Below the pieces are notes generated by a model. That model saw nothing but the letters and a program-made list of their open reading frames with translations. It made no database searches and had not been told where the DNA came from. A stretch of DNA of 64,000 nucleotides from Chrysogorgia sp. JL179-B06 (taxonomy: Eukaryota > Cnidaria > Anthozoa > Scleralcyonacea > Chrysogorgiidae): NCBI GenBank assembly GCA_035772405.1, contig JAYKKM010000496.1:1406001-1470000 (forward strand), given 5' to 3'. Each line of letters starts with the position of its first letter. Positions within the stretch are counted from its first letter, which is position 1. Both the position numbers and the translations under genes were made by a program. Of the stretch, positions 37,101 to 51,000 are shown piece after piece.

Positions 37101-39400
37101 GTCATACCGTTGGAAAGCCAGTGAAGTGCTCTATCCGAATCAGAAGAAATTTTGAAATGTCACCTCTTGCCAGTACTTCAATTTTTCCCAGGCCCCCAAA
37201 ATCGAAAAATCGTTGACCACGCCCCCAATTTTCATCCAAACCGGACGTGCGTCATACCGTTGGAAAGCCAGTGAAGTGCTCTATCCGAATCAGAAGAAAT
37301 TTTGAAATGTCACCTCTTGCCAGTACTTCAATTTTTCCCAGGCCCCCAAAATCGAAAAATCGTTAACCACACGCCCCCAATTTTCATCCAAACCGGACGT
37401 GCGTCATACCGTTGGAAAGCCAGTGAAGTGCTCTATCCGAATCAGAAGAAATTTTGAAATGTCACCTCTTGCCAGTACTTCAATTTTTCCCAGGCCCCCA
37501 AAATCGAAAAATCGTTGACCACGCCCCCAATTTTCATCCAAACCGGGACGTGCGTCATACGGTTGGAAAGCCAGTGAAGTGCTCTATCCGAATCAGAAGA
37601 AATTTTGAAATGTCACCTCTTGCCAGTACTTCAATTTTTCCCAGGCCCCCCAAAATCGAAAAATCGTTGACCACGCCCCCAATTTTCATCCAAACCGGAC
37701 GTGCGTCATACCGTTGGAAAGCCAGTGAAGTGCTCTATCCGAATCAGAAGAAATTTTGAAATGTCACCTCTTGCCAGTACTTCAATTTTTCCCAGGCCCC
37801 CCAAAATCGAAAAATCGTTAACCACGCCCCCAATTTTCATCCAAACCGGACGTGCGTCATACCGTTGGAAAGCCAGTGAAGTGCTCTATCTGAATCAGAA
37901 GAAATTTTGAAATGTCACCTCTTGCCAGTGCTTCAATTTTTCCCAGGCCCCTAACTTTAACTCTAAAAATCGTTGACCACGCCCCAATTTTCATCCAAAC
38001 CGGACGTGCGTCATACGGTTGGAAAGCCAGTGAAGTGCTCTATCCGAATCAGAAGAAATTTTGAAATGTCACCTCTTGCCAGTACTTCAATTTTTCCCAG
38101 GCCCCCAAAATCGAAAAATCGTTGACCACGCCCCCAATTTTCATCCAAACCGGACGTGCGTCATACCGTTGGAAAGCCAGTGAAGTGCTCTATCCGAATC
38201 AGAAGAAATTTTGAAATGTCACCTCTTGCCAGTACTTCAATTTTTCCCAGGCCCCCAAAATCGAAAAATCGTTAACCACGCCCCCAATTTTCATCCAAAC
38301 CGGACGTGCGTCATACCGTTGGAAAGCCAGTGAAGTGCTCTATCCGAATCAGAAGAAATTTTAAAATGTCACCTCTTGCCAGTACTTCAATTTTTCCCAG
38401 GCCCCCAAAATCGAAACTTTAATCGTTAACCACGCCCCCAATTCTCATCCAAACCGGACGTGCGTCATACGGTTGGAAAGCCAGTGAAGTGCTCTATCCG
38501 AATCAGAAGAAATTTTGAAATGTCACCTCTTGCCAGTACTTCAATTTTTCCCAGGCCCCCAAAATCGAAAAATCGTTGACCACGCCCCCAATTTTCATCC
38601 AAACCGGACGTGCGTCATACCGTTGGAAAGCCAGTGAAGTGCTCTATCCGAATCAGAAGAAATTTTGAAATGTCACCTCTTGCCAGTACTTCAATTTTTC
38701 CCAGGCCCCCAAAATCGAAAAATCGTTGACCACGCCCCCAATTTTCATCCAAACCGGACGTGCATCATACCGTTGGAAAGCCAGTGAAGTGCTCTATCCG
38801 AATCAGAAGAAATTTTGAAAATTTCGGCGGGAAAGTGCCCGAATTTTTCGAACCCTAACTTTAACTCTAAAAATCTAAACCTCCTCCCCCAATTTTCATC
38901 CAAACCGGACGTGCGTCATACCGTTGGAAAGCCAGTGAAGTGCTCTATCCGAATCAGAAGAAATTTTGAAATGTCACCTCTTGCCAGTACTTCAATTTTT
39001 CCCAGGCCCCCAAAATCGAAAAATCGTTAACCACGCCCCCAATTTTCATCCAAACCGGACGTGCGTCATACCGTTGGAAAGCCAGTGAAGTGCTCTATCC
39101 GAATCAGAAGAAATTTTGAAATGTCACCTCTTGCCAGTACTTCAATTTTTCCCAGGCCCCCAAATCGAAAAATCGTTGACCACGCCCCCAATTTTCATCC
39201 AAACCGGACGTGCGTCATACCGTTGGAAAGCCAGTGAAGTGCTCTATCCGAATCAGAAGAAATTTTGAAATGTCACCTCTTGCCAGTACTTCAATTTTCC
39301 CAGGCCCCAAAATCGAAAAATCGTTAACCACGCCCCCAATTTTCATCCAAACCGGACGTGCGTCATACCGTTGGAAAGCCAGTGAAGTGCTCTATCCGAT
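34131..39400 (-). repeat. Array 2, nearly pure A2 run
   Basis: For about 5.3 kb the array consists of 150-bp A2 monomers with no clean B2 core, the longest such stretch in the window. Traces of B2 appear only as mosaics at about 34956-34975, 37024-37065, 37945-37975, 38410-38425 and 38818-38893. The variant AAAATCTAAAAATCG appears at about 34940 and 35395, three monomers apart. The GTTGACC/GTTAACC difference is scattered through the run. Confidence 0.88.
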
Positions 39401-42400
39401 CCAAGAAAATTTTAAAAATTCCGGCGGGAAAGTGCCCGAATTTATTCGAACCCTAACTTTAACTCTAAACTTTACTCTAAACCTCCTCCACTCCACAATT
39501 CTCATCCAAACCGGACGTGCGTCATACCGTTGGAAAGCCAGTGAAGTGCTCTATCCGAATCAGAAGAAATTTTGAAATGTCACCTCTTGCCAGTACTTCA
39601 ATTTTTCCCAGGCCCCCAAAATCGAAAAATCGTTAACCACGCCCCCAATTTTCATCCAAACCGGACGTGCGTCATACCGTTGGAAAGCCAGTGAAGTGCT
39701 CTATCCGAATCAGAAGAAATTTTGAAATGTCACCTCTTGCCAGTACTTCAATTTTTCCCAGGCCCCCAAATCGAAAAATCGTTAACCACGCCCCCAATTT
39801 TCATCCAAACCGGACGTGCGTCATACCGTTGGAAAGCCAGTGAAGTGCTCTATCCGAATCAGAAGAAATTTTGAAATGTCACCTCTTGCCAGTACTTCAA
39901 TTTTTCCCAGGCCCCCAAAATCGAAAAATCGTTGACCACGCCCCCAATTTTCATCCAAACCGGACGTGCGTCATACCGTTGGAAAGCCAGTGAAGTGCTC
40001 TATCCGATCCAGAAGAAATTTTAAAAATGTCACCTCTTGCCAGTACTTCAATTTATTCGAACCCCAACTTTAACTCTAAAAATCGTTAAACCTCCTCCAC
40101 TCCCCAATTTTCATCCAAACCGGACGTGCGTCATACCGTTGGAAAGCCAGTGAAGTGCTCTATCCGAATCAGAAGAAATTTTGAAATGTCACCTCTTGCC
40201 AGTACTTCAATTTTTCCCAGGCCCCCAAAATCGAAAAATCGTTAACCACGCCCCCAATTTTCATCCAAACCGGACGTGCGTCATACCGTTGGAAAGCCAG
40301 TGAAGTGCTCTATCCGATCCAATGAAATTTTAAAAATTCACCTCTTGCCAGTGCCCGAATTTTTCCCAGGCCCCCAAAACTCGAAAAACTTTACTCTAAA
40401 CCTCCTCCCCCAATTTTCATCCAAACCGGACGTGCGTCATACCGTTGGAAAGCCAGTGAAGTGCTCTATCCGAATCAGAAGAAATTTTGAAATGTCACCT
40501 CTTGCCAGTACTTCAATTTTTCCCAGGCCCCCAAAATCGAAAAATCGTTAACCACGCCCCCAATTTTCATCCAAACCGGACGTGCGTCATACCGTTGGAA
40601 AGCCAGTGAAGTGCTCTATCCGAATCAGAAGAAATTTTGAAATGTCACCTCTTGCCAGTACTTCAATTTTTCCCAGGCCCCCCAAAATCGAAAAATCGTT
40701 GACCACGCCCCCAATTTTCATCCAAACCGGACGTGCGTCATACCGTTGGAAAGCCAGTGAAGTGCTCTATCCGAATCAGAAGAAATTTTGAAATGTCACC
40801 TCTTGCCAGTACTTCAATTTTTCCCAGGCCCCCCAAATCGAAAAATCGTTAACCACGCCCCCAATTTTCATCCAAACCGGACGTGCGTCATACGGTTGGA
40901 AAGCCAGTGAAGTGCTCTATCCGAATCAGAAGAAATTTTGAAATGTCACCTCTTGCCAGTACTTCAATTTTTCCCAGGCCCCCAAAATCGAAAAATCGTT
41001 AACCACGCCCCCAATTTTCATCCAAACCGGACGTGCGTCATACCGTTGGAAAGCCAGTGAAGTGCTCTATCTGATCCAATCAACAATTTTAAAAATTCCG
41101 GCGGGAAAGTGCCCGAATTTATTCGAACCCTAACTTTAACTCTAAACTTTACTCTAAACCTCCTCCACTCCACAATTCTCATCCAAACCGGACGTGCGTC
41201 ATACGGTTGGAAAGCCAGTGAAGTGCTCTATCCGAATCAGAAGAAATTTTGAAATGTCACCTCTTGCCAGTACTTCAATTTTTCCCAGGCCCCCAAAATC
41301 GAAAAATCGTTGACCACGCCCCCAATTTTCATCCAAACCGGACGTGCGTCATACCGTTGGAAAGCCAGTGAAGTGCTCTATCCGAATCAGAAGAAATTTT
41401 GAAATGTCACCTCTTGCCAGTACTTCAATTTTTCCCAGGCCCCCAAAATCGAAAAATCGTTAACCACGCCCCCAATTTTCATCCAAACCGGACGTGCGTC
41501 ATACCGTTGGAAAGCCAGTGAAGTGCTCTATCCGAATCAGAAGAAATTTTAAAAATTCACCTCTTGCCAGTACTTCAATTTTTCCCAGGCCCCCAAAATC
41601 GAAAAATCGTTACCACGCCCCCAATTTTCATCCAAACCGGACGTGCGTCATACGGTTGGAAAGCCAGTGAAGTGCTCTATCCGAATCAGAAGAAATTTTG
41701 AAATGTCACCTCTTGCCAGTACTTCAATTTTTCCCAGGCCCCCAAAATCGAAAAATCGTTGACCACGCCCCCAATTTTCATCCAAACCGGACGTGCGTCA
41801 TACCGTTGGAAAGCCAGTGAAGTGCTCTATCCGAATCAGAAGAAATTTTGAAATGTCACCTCTTGCCAGTACTTCAATTTTTCCCAGGCCCCCAAAATCG
41901 AAAAATCGTTAACCACGCCCCCAATTTTCATCCAAACCGGACGTGCGTCATACCGTTGGAAAGCCAGTGAAGTGCTCTATCCGAATCAGAAGAAATTTTG
42001 AAATGTCACCTCTTGCCAGTACTTCAATTTTTCCCAGGCCCCCAAAATCGAAAAATCGTTAACCACGCCCCCAATTTTCATCCAAACCGGACGTGCGTCA
42101 TACCGTTGGAAAGCCAGTGAAGTGCTCTATCCGAATCAGAAGAAATTTTGAAATGTCACCTCTTGCCAGTGCTTCAATTTTTCCCAGGCCCTAACCCAAA
42201 ATCGAAAAAATCGTTGACCACGCCCCCAATTTTCATCCAAACCGGACGTGCGTCATACCGTTGGAAAGCCAGTGAAGTGCTCTATCCGAATCAGAAGAAA
42301 TTTTGAAATGTCACCTCTTGCCAGTACTTCAATTTTTCCCAGGCCCCCAAAATCGAAAAATCGTTGACCACGCCCCCAATTTTCATCCAAACCGGACGTG

Positions 42401-43960
42401 CGTCATACCGTTGGAAAGCCAGTGAAGTGCTCTATCCGAATCAGAAGAAATTTTGAAATGTCACCTCTTGCCAGTACTTCAATTTTTCCCAGGCCCCCAA
42501 AATCGAAAAATCGTTGACCACGCCCCCAATTTTCATCCAAACCGGACGTGCGTCATACCGTTGGAAAGCCAGTGAAGTGCTCTATCCGAATCAGAAGAAA
42601 TTTTGAAATGTCACCTCTTGCCAGTACTTCAATTTTTCCCAGGCCCCCAAAATCGAAAAATCGTTGACCACGCCCCCAATTTTCATCCAAACCGGACGTG
42701 CGTCATACGGTTGGAAAGCCAGTGAAGTGCTCTATCCGAATCAGAAGAAATTTTGAAATGTCACCTCTTGCCAGTACTTCAATTTTTCCCAGGCCCCCAA
42801 AATCGAAAAATCGTTGACCACGCCCCCAATTTTCATCCAAACCGGACGTGCGTCATACCGTTGGAAAGCCAGTGAAGTGCTCTATCCGAATCAGAAGAAA
42901 TTTTGAAATGTCACCTCTTGCCAGTACTTCAATTTTTCCCAGGCCCCCAAAATCGAAAAATCGTTAACCACGCCCCCAATTTTCATCCAAACCGGACGTG
43001 CGTCATACCGTTGGAAAGCCAGTGAAGTGCTCTATCTGATCCAATCAACAATTTTAAAAATTCCGGCGGGAAAGTGCCCGAATTTATTCGAACCCTAACT
43101 TTAACTCTAAACTTTACTCTAAACCTCCTCCACTCCACAATTCTCATCCAAACCGGACGTGCGTCATACGGTTGGAAAGCCAGTGAAGTGCTCTATCCGA
43201 ATCAGAAGAAATTTTGAAATGTCACCTCTTGCCAGTACTTCAATTTTTCCCAGGCCCCCCAAAATCGAAAAATCGTTAACCACGCCCCCAATTTTCATCC
43301 AAACCGGACGTACGTGCGTCATACCGTTGGAAAGCCAGTGAAGTGCTCTATCCGAATCAGAAGAAATTTTGAAATGTCACCTCTTGCCAGTACTTCAATT
43401 TTTCCCAGGCCCCCAAAATCGAAAAATCGTTAACCACGCCCCCAATTTTCATCCAAACCGGACGTGCGTCATACCGTTGGAAAGCCAGTGAAGTGCTCTA
43501 TCCGAATCAGAAGAAATTTTGAAATGTCACCTCTTGCCAGTGCCCGAATTTATTCGAACCCAACAACTCGAAAAAACTTTACTCTAAACCTCCTCCACTC
43601 CACAATTTTCATCCAAACCGGACGTGCGTCATACCGTTGGAAAGCCAGTGAAGTGCTCTATCCGAATCAGAAGAAATTTTGAAATGTCACCTCTTGCCAG
43701 TACTTTCAATTTTTCCCAGGCCCCCCAAATCGAAAAATCGTTGACCACGCCCCCAATTTTCATCCAAACCGGACGTGCATCATACCGTTGGAAAGCCAGT
43801 GAAGTGCTCTATCCGAATCAGAAGAAATTTTGAAATGACACCTCTTGCCAGTACTTCATTTTTCCCAGGCCCCCCAAAATCGAAAAATCGTTAACCACGC
43901 CCCCAATTTTCATCCAAACCGAACGTGCGTCATACCGTTGGAAAGCCAGTGAAGTGCTCT
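39401..43960 (-). repeat. Array 2, sparse B2 and mosaic-rich domain
   Basis: Clean B2 cores occur only at 39449, 41126 and 43091. Mosaic monomers joining A2 and B2 pieces are at about 40010-40110, 40318-40415, 41545-41565, 42188-42205 and 43540-43610. A 4-bp duplication (GACGTACGTGCGTC) lies near 43307. The first clean B2 (39449) is unusual in being preceded by CTATCCGATCCAAG and followed by CCGTTGG instead of CGGTTGG. Confidence 0.85.
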
Positions 43961-46900
43961 ATCTGATCCAATCAACAATTTTAAAAATTCCGGCGGGAAA
44001 GTGCCCGAATTTATTCGAACCCTAACTTTAACTCTAAACTTTACTCTAAACCTCCTCCACTCCACAATTCTCATCCAAACCGGACGTGCGTCATACGGTT
44101 GGAAAGCCAGTGAAGTGCTCTATCCGAATCAGAAGAAATTTTGAAATGTCACCTCTTGCCAGTACTTCAATTTTTCCCAGGCCCCCAAAATCGAAAAATC
44201 GTTAACCACGCCCCCAATTTTCATCCAAACCGGACGTGCGTCATACCGTTGGAAAGCCAGTGAAGTGCTCTATCCGAATCAGAAGAAATTTTGAAATGTC
44301 ACCTCTTGCCAGTACTTCAATTTTTCCCAGGCCCCCAAAATCGAAAAATCGTTAACCACGCCCCCAATTTTCATCCAAACCGGACGTGCGTCATACCGTT
44401 GGAAAGCCAGTGAAGTGCTCTATCTGATCCAATCAACAATTTTAAAAATTCCGGCGGGAAAGTGCCCGAATTTATTCGAACCCTAACTTTAACTCTAAAC
44501 TTTACTCTAAACCTCCTCCACTCCACAATTCTCATCCAAACCGGACGTGCGTCATACGGTTGGAAAGCCAGTGAAGTGCTCTATCCGAATCAGAAGAAAT
44601 TTTGAAATGTCACCTCTTGCCAGTACTTCAATTTTTCCCAGGCCCCCAAAATCGAAAAAATCGTTGACCACGCCCCCAATTTTCATCCAAACCGGACGTG
44701 CGTCATACCGTTGGAAAGCCAGTGAAGTGCTCTATCCGAATCAGAAGAAATTTTGAAATGTCACCTCTTGCCAGTACTTCAATTTTTCCCAGGCCCCCAA
44801 AATCGAAAAATCGTTAACCACGCCCCCAATTTTCATCCAAACCGGACGTGCGTCATACCGTTGGAAAGCCAGTGAAGTGCTCTATCTGATCCAATCAAAC
44901 AATTTTAAAAATTCCGGCGGGAAAGTGCCCGAATTTATTCGAACCCTAACTTTAACTCTAAACTTTACTCTAAACCTCCTCCACTCCACAATTCTCATCC
45001 AAACCGGACGTGCGTCATACGGTTGGAAAGCCAGTGAAGTGCTCTATCCGAATCAGAAGAAATTTTGAAATGTCACCTCTTGCCAGTACTTCAATTTTTC
45101 CCAGGCCCCCCAAAATCGAAAAATCGTTGACCACGCCCCCAATTTTCATCCAAACCGGACGTGCGTCATACCGTTGGAAAGCCAGTGAAGTGCTCTATCC
45201 GAATCAGAAGAAATTTTGAAATGTCACCTCTTGCCAGTACTTCAATTTTTCCCAGGCCCCCAAAATCGAAAAATCGTTGACCACGCCCCCAATTTTCATC
45301 CAAACCGGACGTGCGTCATACCGTTGGAAAGCCAGTGAAGTGCTCTATCTGATCCAATCAAAAATTTTAAAAATTCCGGCGGGAAAGTGCCCGAATTTAT
45401 TCGAACCCTAACTTTAACTCTAAACTTTACTCTAAACCTCCTCCACTCCACAATTCTCATCCAAACCGGACGTGCGTCATACGGTTGGAAAGCCAGTGAA
45501 GTGCTCTATCCGAATCAGAAGAAATTTTGAAATGTCACCTCTTGCCAGTACTTCAATTTTTCCCAGGCCCCCAAAATCGAAAAAATCGTTGACCACGCCC
45601 CCAATTTTCATCCAAACCGGACGTGCATCATACCGTTGGAAAGCCAGTGAAGTGCTCTATCCGAATCAGAAGAAATTTTGAAATGTCACCTCTTGCCAGT
45701 ACTTCAATTTTTTCCCAGGCCCCCAAAATCGAAAAATCGTTGACCACGCCCCCAATTTTCATCCAAATCGGACGTGCGTCATACCGTTGGAAAGCCAGTG
45801 AAGTGCTCTATCAGATCCAATCAACAATTTTTAAAAATTCCGGCGGGAAAGTGCCCGAATTTATTCGAACCCTAACTTTAACTCTAAACTTTACTCTAAA
45901 CCTCCTCCACTCCACAATTCTCATCCAAACCGGACGTGCGTCATACGGTTGGAAAGCCAGTGAAGTGCTCTATCCGAATCAGAAGAAATTTTGAAATGTC
46001 ACCTCTTGCCAGTACTTCAATTTTTCCCAGGCCCCCAAAATCGAAAAATCGTTGACCACGCCCCCAATTTTCATCCAAACCGGACGTGCGTCATACCGTT
46101 GGAAAGCCAGTGAAGTGCTCTATCCGAATCAGAAGAAATTTTGAAATGTCACCTCTTGCCAGTACTTCAATTTTTCCCAGGCCCCCAAAATCGAAAAATC
46201 GTTAACCACGCCCCCAATTTTCATCCAAACCGGACGTGCGTCATACCGTTGGAAAGCCAGTGAAGTGCTCTATCTGATCCAATCAAAAATTTTAAAAATT
46301 CCGGCGGGAAAGTGCCCGAATTTATTCGAACCCTAACTTTAACTCTAAACTTTACTCTAAACCTCCTCCACTCCACAATTCTCATCCAAACCGGACGTGC
46401 GTCATACGGTTGGAAAGCCAGTGAAGTGCTCTATCCGAATCAGAAGAAATTTTGAAATGTCACCTCTTGCCAGTACTTCAATTTTTCCCAGGCCCCCAAA
46501 ATCGAAAAATCGTTGACCACGCCCCCAATTTTCATCCAAACCGGACGTGCATCATACCGTTGGAAAGCCAGTGAAGTGCTCTATCCGAATCAGAAGAAAT
46601 TTTGAAATGTCACCTCTTGCCAGTACTTCAATTTTTCCCAGGCCCCCAAAATCGAAAAATCGTTAACCACGCCCCCAATTTTCATCCAAACCGGACGTGC
46701 GTCATACCGTTGGAAAGCCAGTGAAGTGCTCTATCTGATCCAATCAACAATTTTAAAAATTCCGGCGGGAAAGTGCCCGAATTTATTCGAACCCTAACTT
46801 TAACTCTAAACTTTACTCTAAACCTCCTCCACTCCACAATTCTCATCCAAACCGGACGTGCGTCATACGGTTGGAAAGCCAGTGAAGTGCTCTATCCGAA

Positions 46901-47420
46901 TCAGAAGAAATTTTGAAATGTCACCTCTTGCCAGTACTTCAATTTTTCCCAGGCCCCCAAAATCGAAAAATCGTTGACCACGCCCCCAATTTTCATCCAA
47001 ACCGGACGTGCGTCATACCGTTGGAAAGCCAGTGAAGTGCTCTATCCGAATCAGAAGAAATTTTGAAATGTCACCTCTTGCCAGTACTTCAATTTTTCCC
47101 AGGCCCCCAAAATCGAAAAATCGTTAACCACGCCCCCAATTTTCATCCAAACCGGACGTGCGTCATACCGTTGGAAAGCCAGTGAAGTGCTCTATCTGAT
47201 CCAATCAAACAATTTTAAAAATTCCGGCGGGAAAGTGCCCGAATTTATTCGAACCCTAACTTTAACTCTAAACTTTACTCTAAACCTCCTCCACTCCACA
47301 ATTCTCATCCAAACCGGACGTGCGTCATACGGTTGGAAAGCCAGTGAAGTGCTCTATCCGAATCAGAAGAAATTTTGAAATGTCACCTCTTGCCAGTACT
47401 TCAATTTTTCCCAGGCCCCC
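43961..47420 (-). repeat. Array 2, regular 461-bp higher-order repeat (B2-A2-A2)
   Basis: Eight B2 cores at 44018, 44479, 44942, 45404, 45868, 46329, 46790 and 47252 are spaced 461, 463, 462, 464, 461, 461 and 462 bp apart. This is one 161-bp B2 plus two 150-bp A2 monomers, repeated seven times. It is the most regular higher-order stretch in the window. Small length differences are single-base changes in A or C tracts. The first A2 of several units carries CGAAAAAATCG or a GTGCATCATACC variant. Confidence 0.9.
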
Positions 47421-47499
47421 AAAATCGAAAAATCGTTAACCACGCCCCCAATTTTCATCCAAACCGGACGTGCGTCATACCGTTGGAAAGCCAGTGAAG

Positions 47500-48000
47500 T
47501 GCTCTATCGAATCAGAAGAAATTTTGAATGTCACCTCTTGCCAGTACTTCAATTTTTCCCAGGCCCCCCAAAAATCGAAAAATCGTTGACCACGCCCCCA
47601 ATTTTTCATCCAAACCGGACGTGCGTCATACCGTTGGAAAGCCAGTGAAGTGCTCTATCTGATCCGATCAGAAGAATTTTGAAATATCACCTCCGGCAGT
47701 ACTTCAATTTTTCCCAGGCCCCCCAAAATCGAAAAAATCGTTCACCACGCCCCCAATTTTCATCCAAACCGGACGTGCGTCATACCGGTTGGAAAGCCAG
47801 TGAAGTGCTCTATCCGAATCAGAAGAAATTTTGAAATGTCACCTCTTGCCAGTACTTCAATTTTCTCGAAAAATCGTTTAACACATAAACACGCCCCCAA
47901 TTTTTCCCGGACGTGCGCCGTTGGATAGCCCCAAATCAGAAGAAATCGAAATATCTTGACAAAATCGAAAATCGTTAACCACGCCCCCAATTTTCATCCA
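47500..48000 (-). repeat. Array 2, disrupted monomers
   Basis: Several consecutive monomers are damaged. CTATCGAATC has lost a C, TTTTGAATGTC has lost AA, and CACCTCCGGCAGTAC occurs at about 47688. From about 47860 to 47990 there is a shortened unit with AACACATAAACACGC, a missing CATCCAAACC segment, GTGCGCCGTTGG, and GATAGCCCC in place of GAAAGCC. Normal sequence resumes at about 47960. This could be an old degenerate segment or poor consensus sequence. Confidence 0.75.
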
Positions 48001-51000
48001 AACCGGACGTGCGTCATACCGTTGGAAAGCCAGTGAAGTGCTCTATCTGATCCAATCAACAATTTTAAAAATTCCGGCGGGAAAGTGCCCGAATTTATTC
48101 GAACCCTAACTTTAACTCTAAACTTTACTCTAAACCTCCTCCACTCCACAATTTCTCATCCAAACCGGACGTGCGTCATACGGTTGGAAAGCCAGTGAAG
48201 TGCTCTATCCGAATCAGAAGAAATTTTGAAATGTCACCTCTTGCCAGTACTTCAATTTTTCCCAGGCCCCCAAAATCGAAAAATCGTTAAACCACGCCCC
48301 CAATTTTCATCCAAACCGGACGTGCATCATACCGTTGGAAAGCCAGTGAAGTGCTCTATCCGAATCAGAAGAAATTTTGAAATGTCACCTCTTGCCAGTA
48401 CTTCAATTTTTCCCAGGCCCCCCAAAATCGAAAAATCGTTAACCACGCCCCCAAATTTTCATCCAAACCGGACGTGCGTCATACCGTTGGAAAGCCAGTG
48501 AAGTGCTCTATCCGATCCAGAAGAAATTTTGAAATGTCACCTCTTGCCAGTACTTCAATTTATTCCCAGGCCCCCAAAATCGAAAAATTACTTTAACCAC
48601 GCCCACTCCAATTTTCATCCAAACCGGACGTGCGTCATACCGTTGGAAAGCCAGTGAAGTGCTCTATCCGAATCAGAAGAAATTTTGAAATGTCACCTCT
48701 TGCCAGTACTTCAATTTTTCCCAGGCCCCCAAAATCGAAAATCGTTGACCACGCCCCCAATTTTCATCCGAACCGGACGTGCGTCATACCGTTGGAAAGC
48801 CAGTGAAGTGCTCTATCCGAATCAGAAGAAATTTTGAAATATCACCTCTTGCCAGTACTTCAATTTTTCCCAGGCCCCAAAATCGGAAAAATCGTTAACC
48901 ACGCCCCCAATTTTCATCCAAACCGGACGTGCGTCATACCGTTGGAAAGCCAGTGAAGTGCTCTATCTGATCCAATCAAAAATTTTAAAAATTCCGGCGG
49001 GAAAGTGCCCGAATTTATTCGAACCCTAACTTTAACTCTAAACTTTACTCTAAACCTCCTCCACTCAACAATTCTCATCCAAACCGGACGTGCGTCATAC
49101 GGTTGGAAAGCCAGTGAAGTGCTCTATCCGAATCAGAAGAAATTTTGAAATGTCACCTCTTGCCAGTACTTCAATTTTTCCCAGGCCCCCAAAATCGAAA
49201 AATCGTTAACCACGCCCCCAATTTTCATCCAAACCGGACGTGCGTCATACCGTTGGAAAGCCAGTGAAGTGCTCTATCCGAATCAGAAGAAATTTTGAAA
49301 TGTCACCTCTTGCCAGTACTTCAATTTTTCCCAGGCCCCCAAAATCGAAAAATCGTTAACCACGCCCCAATTTTCATCCAAACCGGACGTGCGTCATACC
49401 GTTTGGAAAGCCAGTGAAGTGCTCTATCTGATCCAATCAACAATTTTAAAAATTCCGGCGGGAAAGTGCCCGAATTTATTCGAACCCTAACTTTAACTCT
49501 AAACTTTACTCTAAAACCTCCTCCACTCCACAATTCTCATCCAAACCGGACGTGCGTCATACGGTTGGAAAGCCAGTGAAGTGCTCTATCCGAATCAGAA
49601 GAAATTTTGAAATGTCACCTCTTGCCAGTACTTCAATTTTTCCCAGGCCCCCAAAATCGAAAAATCGTTAACCACGCCCCCAATTTTCATCCAAACCGGA
49701 CGTGCGTCATACCGTTGGAAAGCCAGTGAAGTGCTCTATCCGAATCAGAAGAAATTTTGAAATGTCACCTCTTGCCAGTACTTCAATTTTTCCCAGGCCC
49801 CCAAAATCGAAAAATCGTTAACCACGCCCCCAATTTTCATCCAAACCGGACGTGCGTCATACCGTTGGAAAGCCAGTGAAGTGCTCTATCTGAATCAGAA
49901 GAAATTTTAAAATGTCCGGCGGGAAAGTGCCCGAATTTATTCGAACCCCCAACTCGAAAAATCGTTGACCTCGCCCCCAATTTTCATCCAAACCGGACGT
50001 GCGTCATACGGTTGGAAAGCCAGTGAAGTGCTCTATCCGAATCAGAAGAAATTTTGAAATGTCACCTCTTGCCAGTACTTCAATTTTTTCCCAGGCCCCC
50101 AAAATCGAAAAATCGTTAACCACGCCCCCAATTTTCATCCAAACCGGACGTGCATCATACCGTTGGAAAGCCAGTGAAGTGCTCTATCCGAATCAGAAGA
50201 AATTTTGAAATGTCACCTCTTGCCAGTACTTCAATTTTTCCCAGGCCCCCAAAATCGAAAAATCGTTGACCACGCCCCCCAATTTTCATCCAAACCGGAC
50301 GTGCGTCATACCGTTGGAAAGCCAGTGAAGTGCTCTATCTGATCCAATCAACAATTTTAAAAATTCCGGCGGGAAAGTGCCCGAATTTATTCGAACCCTA
50401 ACTTTAACTCTAAACTTTACTCTAAACCTCCCCCACTCCTAATTTCTCATCCAAACCGGACGTGCGTCATACGGTTGGAAAGCCAGTGAAGTGCTCTATC
50501 CGAATCAGAAGAAATTTTGAAATGTCACCTCTTGCCAGTACTTCAATTTTTCCCAGGCCCCCAAAATCGAAAAATCGTTGACCACGCCCCCAATTTTCAT
50601 CCAAACCGGACGTGCGTCATACCGTTGGAAAGCCAGTGAAGTGCTCTATCCGAATCAGAAGAAATTTTGAAATGTCACCTCTTGCCAGTACTTCAATTTT
50701 TCCCAGGCCCCCAAAATCGAAAAATCGTTAACCACGCCCCCAATTTTCATCCAAACCGGACGTGCGTCATACCGTTGGAAAGCCAGTGAAGTGCTCTATC
50801 CGAATCAGAAGAAATTTTGAAATGTCACCTCTTGCCAGTACTTCAATTTTTCCCAGGCCCCCAAAATCGAAAAAATCGTTGACCACGCCCCCAATTTTCA
50901 TCCAAACCGGACGTGCGTCATACCGTTGGAAAGCCAGTGAAGTGCTCTATCCGAATCAGAAGAAATTTTGAAATGTCACCTCTTGCCAGTACTTCAATTT

